Both the position numbers and the translations under genes were made by a program. Positions 17,217 to 25,603 of a stretch of DNA of 64,000 nucleotides are shown here, in pieces. Numbering within the stretch: position 1 is the stretch's first letter; every line of letters begins with the position of its first letter. The DNA comes from Duganella sp. Root1480D1 (GTDB lineage Bacteria; Pseudomonadota; Gammaproteobacteria; Burkholderiales; Burkholderiaceae_D): the NCBI RefSeq assembly GCF_001427305.1, contig NZ_LMFZ01000047.1, positions 102,696-166,695 of the forward strand, read 5' to 3'. Under the pieces are notes generated by a model. That model was not told where the DNA came from. It searched no databases and worked only from the letters and a program-made list of their open reading frames with translations.

Positions 17217-17788
17217 GACATGAAGGCCGACGGCACCGGTGCTTCGCCCAAGGCGTTGCGCAGCACGGCCCAGTGCATCGCTTCGTCGCCCAGGATGCTG
17301 GCGGCAGCCTTGGCCAGGTCGCGGTTGCCGAACAGCGGCACCGCGCCCAGGTAGGCACTGACAGCGCCCTTCTCCAACGAGGCGGCAAAACGCAGCACGT
17401 CCGCCTGCGATTTCAGGTTCTCGGTCGGGAAGGTGTATTTCGCCTTGGCGGTAACGGCCTTGCCGCCCAATTTGCCGATGGTCTTGGCCAGGATGTCGGC
17501 GTGTTCCTTGTGGTGGCCCTGGAAGGTCACCGCCAGGTCGAGCACCGGCTTTTGCAGCAGGCCGCTTTCCGCACCCAGCTGGTAGGCGGCAATGGCTTCC
17601 AGTTCGGCGCCGAGCGCCGTGTTCAGGATGCGCACGTCTTCGTCGGTCGATTTATCGCCTTTGGCGGCCAGCGCATCTTCGCCCGCCAGCAGCGCCACGG
17701 CGGCGCCGGATAGCAACAGGCCCGATTTGGACAGGAAGGAACGACGTGTGCCCTGTGCAGCGTCGTCGAGGGAAATCAGGAAAGACAT
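17213..17788 (-). CDS. Exported ferritin-like domain protein
   Basis: This 191-residue protein has an N-terminal twin-arginine-like signal (TRRSFLSKSGLLLSGAAVALL). The rest is a four-helix bundle. Glu and His residues placed as in ferritin-like diiron proteins appear in ALGAELEAIAAYQ, FQGHHKEHADIL, LEKGAVSAYLG and LGDEAMHWAVLRN. Tat export would fit a protein that folds around metal before export. It is the middle gene between the ECF sigma factor and the cytochrome. I infer a periplasmic diiron or iron-binding role tied to that cytochrome; catalytic activity cannot be read from sequence. Confidence 0.85.
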   Translation of the reverse strand: MSFLISLDDAAQGTRRSFLSKSGLLLSGAAVALLAGEDALAAKGDKSTDEDVRILNTALGAELEAIAAYQLGAESGLLQKPVLDLAVTFQGHHKEHADILAKTIGKLGGKAVTAKAKYTFPTENLKSQADVLRFAASLEKGAVSAYLGAVPLFGNRDLAKAAASILGDEAMHWAVLRNALGEAPVPSAFMS

Positions 17789-17809
17789 GGTTATCTCCTT
17801 TGTGGGTGG

Positions 17810-18394
17810 CTAATTTTTCAGGCGTTCGAGCACGTTGGCGACGATGCGGTCGCAGCGCGCGCCGTCGAAAGCAAACGCATCTTCCAGCGCAACATCAAGC
17901 TCGCGCGACAAGGCTTCACGCAGCAAGCCGCGGGCACGGAAGTAGCGTGTGCGCACGGTCGCTTGCGGGATGTCGAGGCAGGCGGCGGTTTCCTCCACCG
18001 ACATTTCCTCCAGGGCGCGCAGGACGAACACCGTGCGGAAGCTGTCGGGCAGGCCGTCAATCTTCCGCTCGATCAGGCGACGCGCCTCGCTGCGCAACAG
18101 TGCCTGTTCCGGTTGTTCATGGCTTTCGTCCATTGCTTCCTCCACGTCAAGCGGGATGATCTCGGCGCTGCGGCGACGCGTGCGGCCAATTGCTTCGTTG
18201 ATCACGATCCGGGTCAGCCAGGTCGACATGCTGGCTTCGGCGCGGAAGTTCTGCATTGCACGAAAAGCCAGCAGATAGGCCTCCTGCAGCACGTCCTCCG
18301 CCTCGGCGTCGTCCTTCACGATGCTGCGTGCCGTGCGGTACAGCGCGCGGTTGTGGCGGCGCATCAGCTGTTCGAATGCGGCTAGGTCGTTCAT
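17810..18394 (-). CDS. ECF-type RNA polymerase sigma factor
   Basis: This 194-residue sigma-70 family protein has region 2 (LYRTARSIVKDDAEAEDVLQ then STWLTRIVINEAIGRTRRR) and region 4 (LPDSFRTVFVLRALEEMSVE then ATVRTRYFRARGLLREAL). A short C-terminal tail ending RCDRIVANVLERLKN follows, with a single Cys. No anti-sigma gene is adjacent; the next genes are the ferritin-like protein and cytochrome c, 21 bases downstream. Control may therefore rely on transcription, on the tail, or on a partner elsewhere. It probably directs transcription of its own operon. Confidence 0.93.
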   Translation of the reverse strand: MNDLAAFEQLMRRHNRALYRTARSIVKDDAEAEDVLQEAYLLAFRAMQNFRAEASMSTWLTRIVINEAIGRTRRRSAEIIPLDVEEAMDESHEQPEQALLRSEARRLIERKIDGLPDSFRTVFVLRALEEMSVEETAACLDIPQATVRTRYFRARGLLREALSRELDVALEDAFAFDGARCDRIVANVLERLKN

Positions 18395-18448
18395 TGGTTT
18401 CCCCGTTGTTGGCTGTTGTCATGACATTGGATGCCACGAAGCGCTTCT

Positions 18449-18456
18449 GCGTTCCC
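18449..18456 (-). promoter_or_regulatory. Possible ECF-type -35 element before the sigma factor gene
   Basis: The minus strand reads GGGAACGC about 60 bases before the sigma factor ATG. GGAAC is the usual -35 core of ECF promoters. I see no convincing -10 at the right distance, so this is a weak call. Confidence 0.25.
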
Positions 18457-18488
18457 GAAAAATAAAAAAAACCACCCGAAGGTGGTTT
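18457..18488 (-). terminator. Rho-independent terminator of the chemoreceptor gene
   Basis: On the minus strand an 8-bp stem AAACCACC/GGTGGTTT with loop TTCG (18488-18469) is followed by a long T-rich run, TTTTTTATTTTT. It lies 20 bases after the chemoreceptor stop and separates that gene from the sigma factor operon. Confidence 0.9.
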
Positions 18489-18507
18489 CCATTATGCGGG
18501 GAAGCGT

Positions 18508-20088
18508 TTAGCGCAGTGCCAGCTGCCGGCCCGGCGCCATGCCGGCCAGCCGGAACTGGCTGACCACGCCCGCCAGTTGCGCGGCCTGGTCTTGCAGCGC
18601 GCCGGCGGCGGCGGCGGCCTGCTCCACCAGCGCGGCGTTCTGCTGCGTTACTTCGTCCATCTGGCCGATGGCGCGGTTGACTTCATCGATGCCGGTGCTT
18701 TGCTCGGCGCTGGCGACCGAGATTTCCGCCACCACGTCGCTGACGCGGCGCACGCTGGCCAGCACCTGCTCCATGGTGCTGCCCGCCTGCTGCACCAGCT
18801 GGGTGCCGGAATTCACCTGCAGCGCGGAATCGTCGATCAACTGCTTGATTTCCTTGGCGGCCGAGGCGCTGCGTTGGGCCAGGTTGCGCACTTCCGATGC
18901 CACGACTGCGAAACCACGCCCCTGCTCGCCGGCGCGCGCCGCTTCCACTGCCGCATTCAGCGCCAGGATATTGGTCTGGAACGCGATGCCATCGATCACC
19001 GCAATGATGTCGACGATCTTGCCCGAGGCGGCACTGATATTCTCCATGGTCAGGATCACCTGCTGCACTACCTTGCCGCCATCGCTGGCCACGGTCCATG
19101 CCGACTGCGCGAGCTGGTTGGCTTCGCGCGCATTGTCGGCATTCTGGCGCACGGTGGAAGTCAGTTCTTCCATGGCCGATGCGGTTTCTTCCAGCGAGCT
19201 GGCCTGGCTTTCGGTGCGGGCCGACAGGTCCAGGTTGCCGCTGGCGATTTGCGCCGAGGCGGTGGCAATGGCATCGGTGCCGCCGCGCACCTGGCCCACC
19301 ACGTGCGCCAGGCTGTCGTTCATCTCGCGCAGCGAGTGCATCAACTTGCCGGTTTCGTCGCGCGAATTGACCTGGATATCGGCAGTCAGGTCGCCGCCGG
19401 CCACGCGCTGTGCCACCGCCACGGCTTCATTCAAGGGCGTGGCCACAATGCGCGCGACCCACAGCGCCAGCAGCACGCCGACCACCACCAGCGCGGCCAG
19501 CATGCCGATGATCAGCTTGCGCGACATGTCAAAGCGTTCCGCGGCAGCCTTTTCCGAGCCGCTGCTGCCCTCGTCGTTATATTTCGACAGCGCTTCGAAT
19601 TGCTCATTGAGCTTGCGGTAAACCTTGTTGGAAGCACCACGGAACAGCACGCGCGCTTGTTCCTTGTTGCCGGCCCGCGACAACTGAACCAGTTTTGCGC
19701 TCTGCGCCAGATACGCTTCAACGTCCTGTTTCAGCTCGGCGTAAATGCGTGACTCTTCGGCATCGGTGACCAGCGCGGCCAGCGATTCCTGTTGCTGGCG
19801 CATGGTTTCAAGACGCGAGGCCATCGATTTTTCGATGGTGCCCATTTCCTCGCCCTCGTCGACCAGGATATGGCTGGCCTCCGAAATGCGGTAACGTGCC
19901 AATGACGTCTGCACCTGCCCCACATAGCGCACTGCAGGCAGCCAGTTGGTGGCGATATCGGTCGAGGATTTGCTGACCTTGACCAGCTCGACGATGGAGA
20001 ACAGCCCCATCACGCAGGTCAATGCGATGACCAGGCTGAAAGCGCATAGCAGCTTGCTCCCGATCTTCAGGTGATAGAACCAACGCAT
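18508..20088 (-). CDS. Methyl-accepting chemotaxis protein
   Basis: This 526-residue inner-membrane receptor has a first membrane helix at about residues 10-32. A periplasmic four-helix sensor region follows to about 185, then a second helix (LIIGMLAALVVVGVLLALWV), HAMP, and a cytoplasmic signalling domain. The tip motif around FQTNILALNAAVEAARAGE, followed by GRGFAVVASEVRNLAQRSA, is fully conserved and should bind CheA and CheW. AGGGAGA precedes the ATG. The ligand is unknown. The gene stands alone with its own terminator. Confidence 0.95.
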   Translation of the reverse strand: MRWFYHLKIGSKLLCAFSLVIALTCVMGLFSIVELVKVSKSSTDIATNWLPAVRYVGQVQTSLARYRISEASHILVDEGEEMGTIEKSMASRLETMRQQQESLAALVTDAEESRIYAELKQDVEAYLAQSAKLVQLSRAGNKEQARVLFRGASNKVYRKLNEQFEALSKYNDEGSSGSEKAAAERFDMSRKLIIGMLAALVVVGVLLALWVARIVATPLNEAVAVAQRVAGGDLTADIQVNSRDETGKLMHSLREMNDSLAHVVGQVRGGTDAIATASAQIASGNLDLSARTESQASSLEETASAMEELTSTVRQNADNAREANQLAQSAWTVASDGGKVVQQVILTMENISAASGKIVDIIAVIDGIAFQTNILALNAAVEAARAGEQGRGFAVVASEVRNLAQRSASAAKEIKQLIDDSALQVNSGTQLVQQAGSTMEQVLASVRRVSDVVAEISVASAEQSTGIDEVNRAIGQMDEVTQQNAALVEQAAAAAGALQDQAAQLAGVVSQFRLAGMAPGRQLALR

Positions 20089-20241
20089 GATGTCTCCCTA
20101 TCATTTTGTTACTCCTGGTTTGTTACCAAGAAGCAAATTTCAGGATAGCAAATGGCAGCTTTCAGTTTCCTTTCATCCATTGCCCTGCGGCAAATCGTTC
20201 GGTATCGTGGGTGGATTGCGGACACCTCACCGGAGCCGGAC

Positions 20242-20703
20242 ATGGCAGAGCACAACATCCCCCAACTGGACATTCCCGCATCGGTCGCGGCAGCGCTGAA
20301 CAGCTGGGTACGGCAAGCCGCCCAGGACGTCGGCAGCCCACTGCGCAGCGAGATCGAAGACCTGCGCGCGCAACTGGCCACCGCCCATGCCACGCTGGAA
20401 GAAAACGAAGACCAGATCACGCGCCTGAACGGCGAACTGCGCAACGCGCGCAATATCGCGGCCGATGCCCTGGTCGGCAAGGCCAAGGACCAGTTGGCGA
20501 TCGAAGGCAAGGACGCCCAGATCGCCGAGCTGCGCGGCCAGCTCGAACGCAGCGTCGCCATTGCGGCCACGCTGTCCGACGCCAAGCTGGCGGCCGAAAT
20601 GGAACTGGTGGGCGCCGCCACCGCGCGCGACAACTACCTGGCAGAAGTTTCCGAACTGCGCACCCAGCTCGAAGCCTGCCGCGCCGCGCGCCGCGCCGGC
20701 TAA
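20242..20703 (+). CDS. Small coiled-coil protein of unknown function
   Basis: This 153-residue protein begins MAEHNIPQLDIPASVAAALN, preceded by CGGAG. From about residue 35 to the end it is an almost unbroken, highly charged heptad pattern (for example IEDLRAQLATAHATLEENED and IAELRGQLERSVAIA), so a long coiled coil is expected. There is no signal peptide or membrane segment. An upstream in-frame ATG at 20152 would add 30 residues but lacks a good ribosome site. It ends 11 bases before the convergent acylase gene. I do not recognise a specific family. Confidence 0.6.
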   Translation: MAEHNIPQLDIPASVAAALNSWVRQAAQDVGSPLRSEIEDLRAQLATAHATLEENEDQITRLNGELRNARNIAADALVGKAKDQLAIEGKDAQIAELRGQLERSVAIAATLSDAKLAAEMELVGAATARDNYLAEVSELRTQLEACRAARRAG

Positions 20704-20714
20704 TCCACGTCAAC

Positions 20715-23153
20715 TCACTCCGAGACCTGGACCAGCTTGTAGCCCGGGTCGGAAGTGATCTGGGCTTCGGTGTACGGCAGCTTGACCCATTGGCCTTTGA
20801 CGTACAGCTTGGTCTCGTCGTTGAAATACGGGCTGTCCGGGTTGGAAGACTGGCTGTAGGTCAGGATGCCTTCCGCCACCGGCCCAGCGTCGTCCCAGGT
20901 CACGAACTGGATATAGCTGTTGCCGTAGGCGCCGGCATTGGTCTTCGAATCGGCCGTATAAATCCAGATGCCGGGATAGATCTGGTTCTTCACGCCGCGC
21001 CAGTTCATGAAGGTATAGCGCCCGCCCGGCACCGCCAGGCTGCCATCGGGGCGCGAAAGGGTTTGCACTTCTTCCGGACGGGTCCTGCGTTTTGCCGCGG
21101 TGTCGAACTGGGTGGTGGCAACCAGGGCTTCCAGCTTGGCCATCGCGGCAGGAATGCCGGCGGCGCCGCGCGGCGTTTCCAGCGGATCGGCCGGATTGTA
21201 GGGCACGCTCCACAACGAGCCGGCATTCAACTCGCCCAGCGCTGCGTACAGCTCATAGAACAGGATCGCGCCTGCACTGCCCGGCGCATGGGTCTTATCC
21301 CACGATTGCAGCACCGTGCAGGCATCCTTGGCCGCTGCCGACGCGGTGCTGGAGGCCAGGCAGGCGGCGGTGAATTCGGGCAGCCATTTCTGCGCCTTGA
21401 AAAAGCGCGCCTGCAGGTAAATCTGCTGAAGGTTGGCCATGGTGAAGCGGTTGCCCGCCAGGCCGTCCGCACTGGCCAGGCGGTCGCGCACGATGGCGTG
21501 GCCGGTGCGGGTGCGGTTGTTCTGCGGCGCGCCTTCCTGGTTCGGGCCGGTGGCAATGATCTTCGGATAGCCGGTGAGGAAGGTATTGGCGGACGGCCAC
21601 CAGTGGCTGTCGTTGGCGTTCAGGATGTAGTCGCTGCGCTTGACCCACGGCCGCTGGGCCGCGCCGATCGCACCCGACCAGTCGCAGGCCGAGGTGGTGC
21701 CGGCCATCACCACCACGCCGGTCGAGGCCATGATGTCCTGGAATGGCGCGCCCTGCGCCGCGCCGGGAACGCAAGCGGCCAGTTGGGCATTCTGCACGTT
21801 GGCGGCCACCGAGAAGTTGCCGTACAGCGTGTCGCCGGCGCGGTCGGCCGCCATGGTGTTCACCCATGGCATGGCAACATAGGTGGAGGCCGCGGTGCGC
21901 AAGTCGTCCACGCTGCCCGACTTGCCGTTCAGGATGACCTGGTCGATCAGCTTGTAGTTGGCCAGGTTGGCATCCTGGATCGCAAAGGCGGACGAAGTGC
22001 CCCAGGCGAAGGAGCTATCCATCAGCATCGGGCCGAACTCGGTGGTGTACAGGGTGCGCGACAGCGAGGTAATGGCGCCGTCGGCGCCCTTGACGCTGAT
22101 GGTCAGCGGCACGGCCGTCATGGCCACCGGCTGGCCATCCTTGATGTAGCGTGTCGGGTTGCTGGGGTCGAGCGCCAGGTAGCGCAGCGTGAAGCGGTTG
22201 TCGGTCGAGAAGGTGTGGGTCCACGCCACCTTGTCGTTAAAGCCGATCAGCGGCAGCGGCACGCCAAGCAGCGTGGCGCCGTACACGTCGTAACCCCGGC
22301 CGGTGACGGTCAGGTGCAGCTGGTTCAGGCGCAGCGCGCCCCACCATGGGAAGTGCGGATTGCCGAACACCATGCCCTTGCCCGATTGCGTCACGTCCTT
22401 GCCGAGGCCAATGCCGTTGGAGCCGATGGTGTGCTCCTGGATCGTCTGCAGGCCCTTGGCGATCGAGGAATTGGCATAGTCGGCAGCAGCCAGCAGGCGC
22501 GGCTTGCTGCGCTTGAGCAGCGCGGCAGTAGCGCTTTTCGGCGGCTGGGCGGAGCCGATCTGCTTGATGAAGGCCAGCGAACTGCCCGCCATCGCGGCCT
22601 GGGCGAAGCGCAGGTAGGCGTCATCCTCCGTCATCGGCTGCACCCAGGCGGCGTTGTTGCAGGCCGCCGGCAGGCTGGCCAGCGGCGTCTCTTTCAGGTA
22701 GCGGTTATAGCCCGCCACGAAGCCCGTGGTCAGGTCTTGCGCGTCGGCGCTGGAAGCGGCCTTGATCTTCGCTGCCAGGGCCGGGGTGAACTGCAGCTTG
22801 TAGAAGAAGTCGGAATCGATATTGCCGAAGGTGTCGCCCAGCTGGCCAAGATAGCCGTTGGCGCCACCGAAATATTTGGCGCGCTCGCCATGCATGGTCA
22901 CCAGTTCTTCCGCATACAGGCAGATATTCTCCTTGGCGAAGGCATAGCCATAGCCGTAGCCGGCACCCTTGAAGGTTTCCGCCTTAACGTGAGGCACGCC
23001 ATAGGAGGTGTAGCGGATCGAAGCGACGAAGCTGGTGCCGGTGATGGGGCTGGCGGCAGGCGGCGCCGGCGGGTCATCGCTGCTGCTGCCGCAGGCGGCC
23101 AGCAGCGCGAGGGGGATCAACATCAGAATACGGGATAAAACATGCTGTCTCAT
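20715..23153 (-). CDS. Penicillin-acylase family N-terminal-nucleophile hydrolase, lipoprotein
   Basis: This 812-residue protein belongs to the penicillin amidase and acyl-homoserine-lactone acylase superfamily, which cleaves amide-linked acyl groups. The lipobox LALLAACG shows lipid anchoring. YGVPHVKAETFKGAGYGYGY is the conserved start of the alpha chain. The precursor would be cut before the Ser of EHTIGSNG, which becomes the nucleophile; NPHFPWWG follows as in the family. AGGAG precedes the ATG. The substrate may be quorum-sensing lactones or another amide; sequence alone does not decide. Confidence 0.9.
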   Translation of the reverse strand: MRQHVLSRILMLIPLALLAACGSSSDDPPAPPAASPITGTSFVASIRYTSYGVPHVKAETFKGAGYGYGYAFAKENICLYAEELVTMHGERAKYFGGANGYLGQLGDTFGNIDSDFFYKLQFTPALAAKIKAASSADAQDLTTGFVAGYNRYLKETPLASLPAACNNAAWVQPMTEDDAYLRFAQAAMAGSSLAFIKQIGSAQPPKSATAALLKRSKPRLLAAADYANSSIAKGLQTIQEHTIGSNGIGLGKDVTQSGKGMVFGNPHFPWWGALRLNQLHLTVTGRGYDVYGATLLGVPLPLIGFNDKVAWTHTFSTDNRFTLRYLALDPSNPTRYIKDGQPVAMTAVPLTISVKGADGAITSLSRTLYTTEFGPMLMDSSFAWGTSSAFAIQDANLANYKLIDQVILNGKSGSVDDLRTAASTYVAMPWVNTMAADRAGDTLYGNFSVAANVQNAQLAACVPGAAQGAPFQDIMASTGVVVMAGTTSACDWSGAIGAAQRPWVKRSDYILNANDSHWWPSANTFLTGYPKIIATGPNQEGAPQNNRTRTGHAIVRDRLASADGLAGNRFTMANLQQIYLQARFFKAQKWLPEFTAACLASSTASAAAKDACTVLQSWDKTHAPGSAGAILFYELYAALGELNAGSLWSVPYNPADPLETPRGAAGIPAAMAKLEALVATTQFDTAAKRRTRPEEVQTLSRPDGSLAVPGGRYTFMNWRGVKNQIYPGIWIYTADSKTNAGAYGNSYIQFVTWDDAGPVAEGILTYSQSSNPDSPYFNDETKLYVKGQWVKLPYTEAQITSDPGYKLVQVSE

Positions 23154-23274
23154 CGTGTCTCCTAGTTTTCGGGATAGGCAAAGTTATTTGCTTGGCAATA
23201 ATACCCCGGCCCGGGCATGAAAAACCGGAATGCCGCATAATCGCGATTCATTGTCCAACCGAGAGAGCTTGAGC

Positions 23275-23979
23275 ATGACTGGCATCACCGACTTCCCTAT
23301 CAACGCCAAATGGCCCGCCCAACATCCTGAACGCCTGCAGCTGTATTCCCTGCCTACGCCGAACGGCGTCAAGGTATCGATCATGCTGGAAGAAACCGGC
23401 CTCGCTTACGAGCCGCACCTGGTCAGCTTCGAAAGCAACGACCAGATGTCGCCGGAGTTCCTGTCGCTGAACCCGAACAACAAGATCCCGGCCATCATCG
23501 ACCCGGACGGCCCCGGCGGCAAAGCGCTGCCGCTGTTCGAGTCCGGCGCGATCCTGCTTTACCTGGCCGAGAAGACCGGCAAGCTGATGCCGCAGGATGC
23601 GGCTGGGCGCTACGAAACCATCCAGTGGGTAATGTTCCAGATGGGCGGCATCGGCCCGATGTTCGGCCAGGTGGGCTTCTTCCACAAGTTCGCCGGCAAG
23701 GAATACGAAGACAAGCGCCCGCGCGACCGCTACCTCAACGAATCGGCGCGCCTGCTCGGCGTGCTGGACCAGCGCCTGCAAGGCCGCAAGTGGATCATGG
23801 GCGATCAGTTCACGATTGCCGATATCGCGATCTTCCCGTGGGTGCGCAACCTGGTGGAATACTATGGCGCCGGCGAGCTCGTTGGCTTCGAGAAATTCAC
23901 CAATGTGCGCCGCGTGCTGGGTGCCTTCGTCGACCGCCCGGCTGTGGCGCGCGGCCTGAAAATTCCGGCCCGCGGCTAA
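23275..23979 (+). CDS. Glutathione S-transferase, YfcG/Nu-class-like
   Basis: This 234-residue cytoplasmic protein has a thioredoxin-like domain with LYSLPTPNGVKVSIMLEE, the cis-Pro region NNKIPAIIDPDGPGG and LFESGAILLYLAE, which binds glutathione. An all-helical C-terminal domain follows (FTIADIAIFPWVRN is the family N-capping box). TPNGxKV in place of a catalytic Tyr or Cys is typical of YfcG-type enzymes, which mainly act as disulfide-bond reductases with glutathione. I start at MTGITDF, after GAGAGAG; a longer frame from 23230 is possible. Confidence 0.92.
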   Translation: MTGITDFPINAKWPAQHPERLQLYSLPTPNGVKVSIMLEETGLAYEPHLVSFESNDQMSPEFLSLNPNNKIPAIIDPDGPGGKALPLFESGAILLYLAEKTGKLMPQDAAGRYETIQWVMFQMGGIGPMFGQVGFFHKFAGKEYEDKRPRDRYLNESARLLGVLDQRLQGRKWIMGDQFTIADIAIFPWVRNLVEYYGAGELVGFEKFTNVRRVLGAFVDRPAVARGLKIPARG

Positions 23980-24041
23980 ATTCCTGCAAGTGACGGGCGT
24001 ACAATGGCTGGGCAGGATTCACCTTGCCCGGGAGCATCGCC

Positions 24042-25022
24042 ATGCACCGCCTCCACCGCTTGTTTGCCTTCTTCCTGTTGCTGGCCGCCGCGCTGGCAGC
24101 GCCCGCCCACGCCGGCAAGCCTTACCAGTACTACGCGGTGGGCGACCCGGCCAATGTAGTCCTGGCGCCGCCGAAAAAACCGAGCCTGGTGCTGATGGGC
24201 GGCGGGCCGGACGTCGATGCCGCCTTTGCCTGGATGATCCAGAAAGGCGGCGGCGGCAACTTCGTGGTGATCCGCAGCCGCGGCACCGATGCCTATAACC
24301 CCTATATCTACGCCATGGGCGGCGCGCAGTCGGTGGAAACGCTGGTGATCCCCAGCCGCGATGCCGCCAACGATCCCTTCGTGGCCGAGCGTATCCGCAA
24401 TGCGGAAGAACTGTTCATCGCCGGCGGCGACCAATCGGACTACATCAATTTCTGGCAAGGCACGCCGGTGCAGGCGGCGATCCAGGAACTGGCCAGCCGC
24501 AGGATCCCGATCGGCGGCACCAGCGCCGGCCTGGCCCTGCTGGGGCGCTTTGGCTTTGCCGCGCTGAACGGCAGCATTACGTCCGATGAAGCGCTGGCCG
24601 ATCCCTTCGACAAGCGCCTGACGCTGGAACGCGATTTCCTGCTGCTGCCCGACCTGGGCAGCGTGATTACCGATGCCCACTTCGATACGCGCGACCGCCT
24701 GGGCCGCCTGGTGGCGTTCATCGCCCGCATCGTCAACGATGGCTGGGCCGGCATGGCGCGCGGCATCGGGGTCGACGTGGAAACGGCGCTGCTGGTGGAA
24801 GACGGCAAGGGCACGCGCGTTGGCGCTGGTTCTGTCACCTTCCTGCAATCGGTCGGTCTTCCGCAAGTGTGCAAGCCGAAGCAGCCGTTGACTTACCTGA
24901 ACCTGCAAGGCCAGCGCATGTCGGGCGGCGGCAGCTTTGACTTGCGCAACTGGGCCGGCTATGGCGGGGCGACGGTGCCGTTCACCGTATCGGCCGAAGC
25001 CGGAGCGCTGCTTACCAGGTAA
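24042..25022 (+). CDS. Exported cyanophycinase-like serine peptidase (S51 family)
   Basis: This 326-residue protein starts with a signal peptide (MHRLHRLFAFFLLLAAALAAPAH). The fold is that of peptidase S51/cyanophycinase: LVLMGGGPDVDAAF near the start, LFIAGGDQSDYINFW, the nucleophile elbow PIGGTSAGLALLG and TDAHFDTRDRLGRL. These enzymes cut cyanophycin or other beta-aspartyl peptides. No cyanophycin synthetase gene lies in the window, and export argues for scavenging outside the cell. GGGAG lies before the ATG. Its last 11 bases overlap the convergent DUF2058 gene. Confidence 0.87.
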   Translation: MHRLHRLFAFFLLLAAALAAPAHAGKPYQYYAVGDPANVVLAPPKKPSLVLMGGGPDVDAAFAWMIQKGGGGNFVVIRSRGTDAYNPYIYAMGGAQSVETLVIPSRDAANDPFVAERIRNAEELFIAGGDQSDYINFWQGTPVQAAIQELASRRIPIGGTSAGLALLGRFGFAALNGSITSDEALADPFDKRLTLERDFLLLPDLGSVITDAHFDTRDRLGRLVAFIARIVNDGWAGMARGIGVDVETALLVEDGKGTRVGAGSVTFLQSVGLPQVCKPKQPLTYLNLQGQRMSGGGSFDLRNWAGYGGATVPFTVSAEAGALLTR

Positions 25023-25551
25023 AGTCGTCCGGGATCTTGTAGTCGGCGTATGGATCATCTTCCGCCGGCTGCTCGCTGGCGGCCTTCCTGACCGCGACCA
25101 CCACTTCCGGCATGCGCTCGGCGATCTTTTCGCCCACCACTTTCGGCACCAGTTCGGCCCCGCCATCCAGCGCCACGATCACCAGGCGGCCATTCACCAG
25201 GTGCTGCTGCACCTTATCCGACACATAGATGCGCTCGATCTTGCTGCCGACGGTGAAGTTGTAAGCCACGTCGCCGTTGCCTTTCGGCTGGCGGTGCTGC
25301 TGCACCATCTGGATCACCTGGGCCAGGATGGCCTTCTGGCCCGCAGCGGCGTCGCGCTGCGCATTCAGTTCGCGCGCACGTTCGGCATTCTTGCGCTGCT
25401 GCTCCAGTGCTGCTTCGCGCGACTGGTCAACGGCCTTGGTGCCGCTGCGCAGTTCTTCCTTGTGCTGTTTGGATTTTTCCTGCTGCGCCTTGTTGACTTT
25501 TTTCTTGTCGACCAGGCCAGCCTTCATCAATTGTTCTTGCAACGAAACCAT
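25012..25551 (-). CDS. DUF2058 (YaiL-type) protein
   Basis: This 179-residue cytoplasmic protein begins MVSLQEQLMKAGLVDKKK, the family signature. A Lys- and Gln-rich helical segment follows to about residue 75, then a compact domain (YNFTVGSKIERIYVS, VNGRLVIVAL). YaiL-like proteins are broadly conserved in proteobacteria with no settled function. A much longer frame runs upstream to 25803, but the shorter start matches the family. It is convergent with the cyanophycinase-like gene and diverges from the CAP-domain gene. Confidence 0.85.
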   Translation of the reverse strand: MVSLQEQLMKAGLVDKKKVNKAQQEKSKQHKEELRSGTKAVDQSREAALEQQRKNAERARELNAQRDAAAGQKAILAQVIQMVQQHRQPKGNGDVAYNFTVGSKIERIYVSDKVQQHLVNGRLVIVALDGGAELVPKVVGEKIAERMPEVVVAVRKAASEQPAEDDPYADYKIPDDFTW

Positions 25552-25603
25552 GTCTACACTCCTTTGTTGCCTGCAGTTTAACAGAGCAGGTATAGTGCCC
25601 CCC

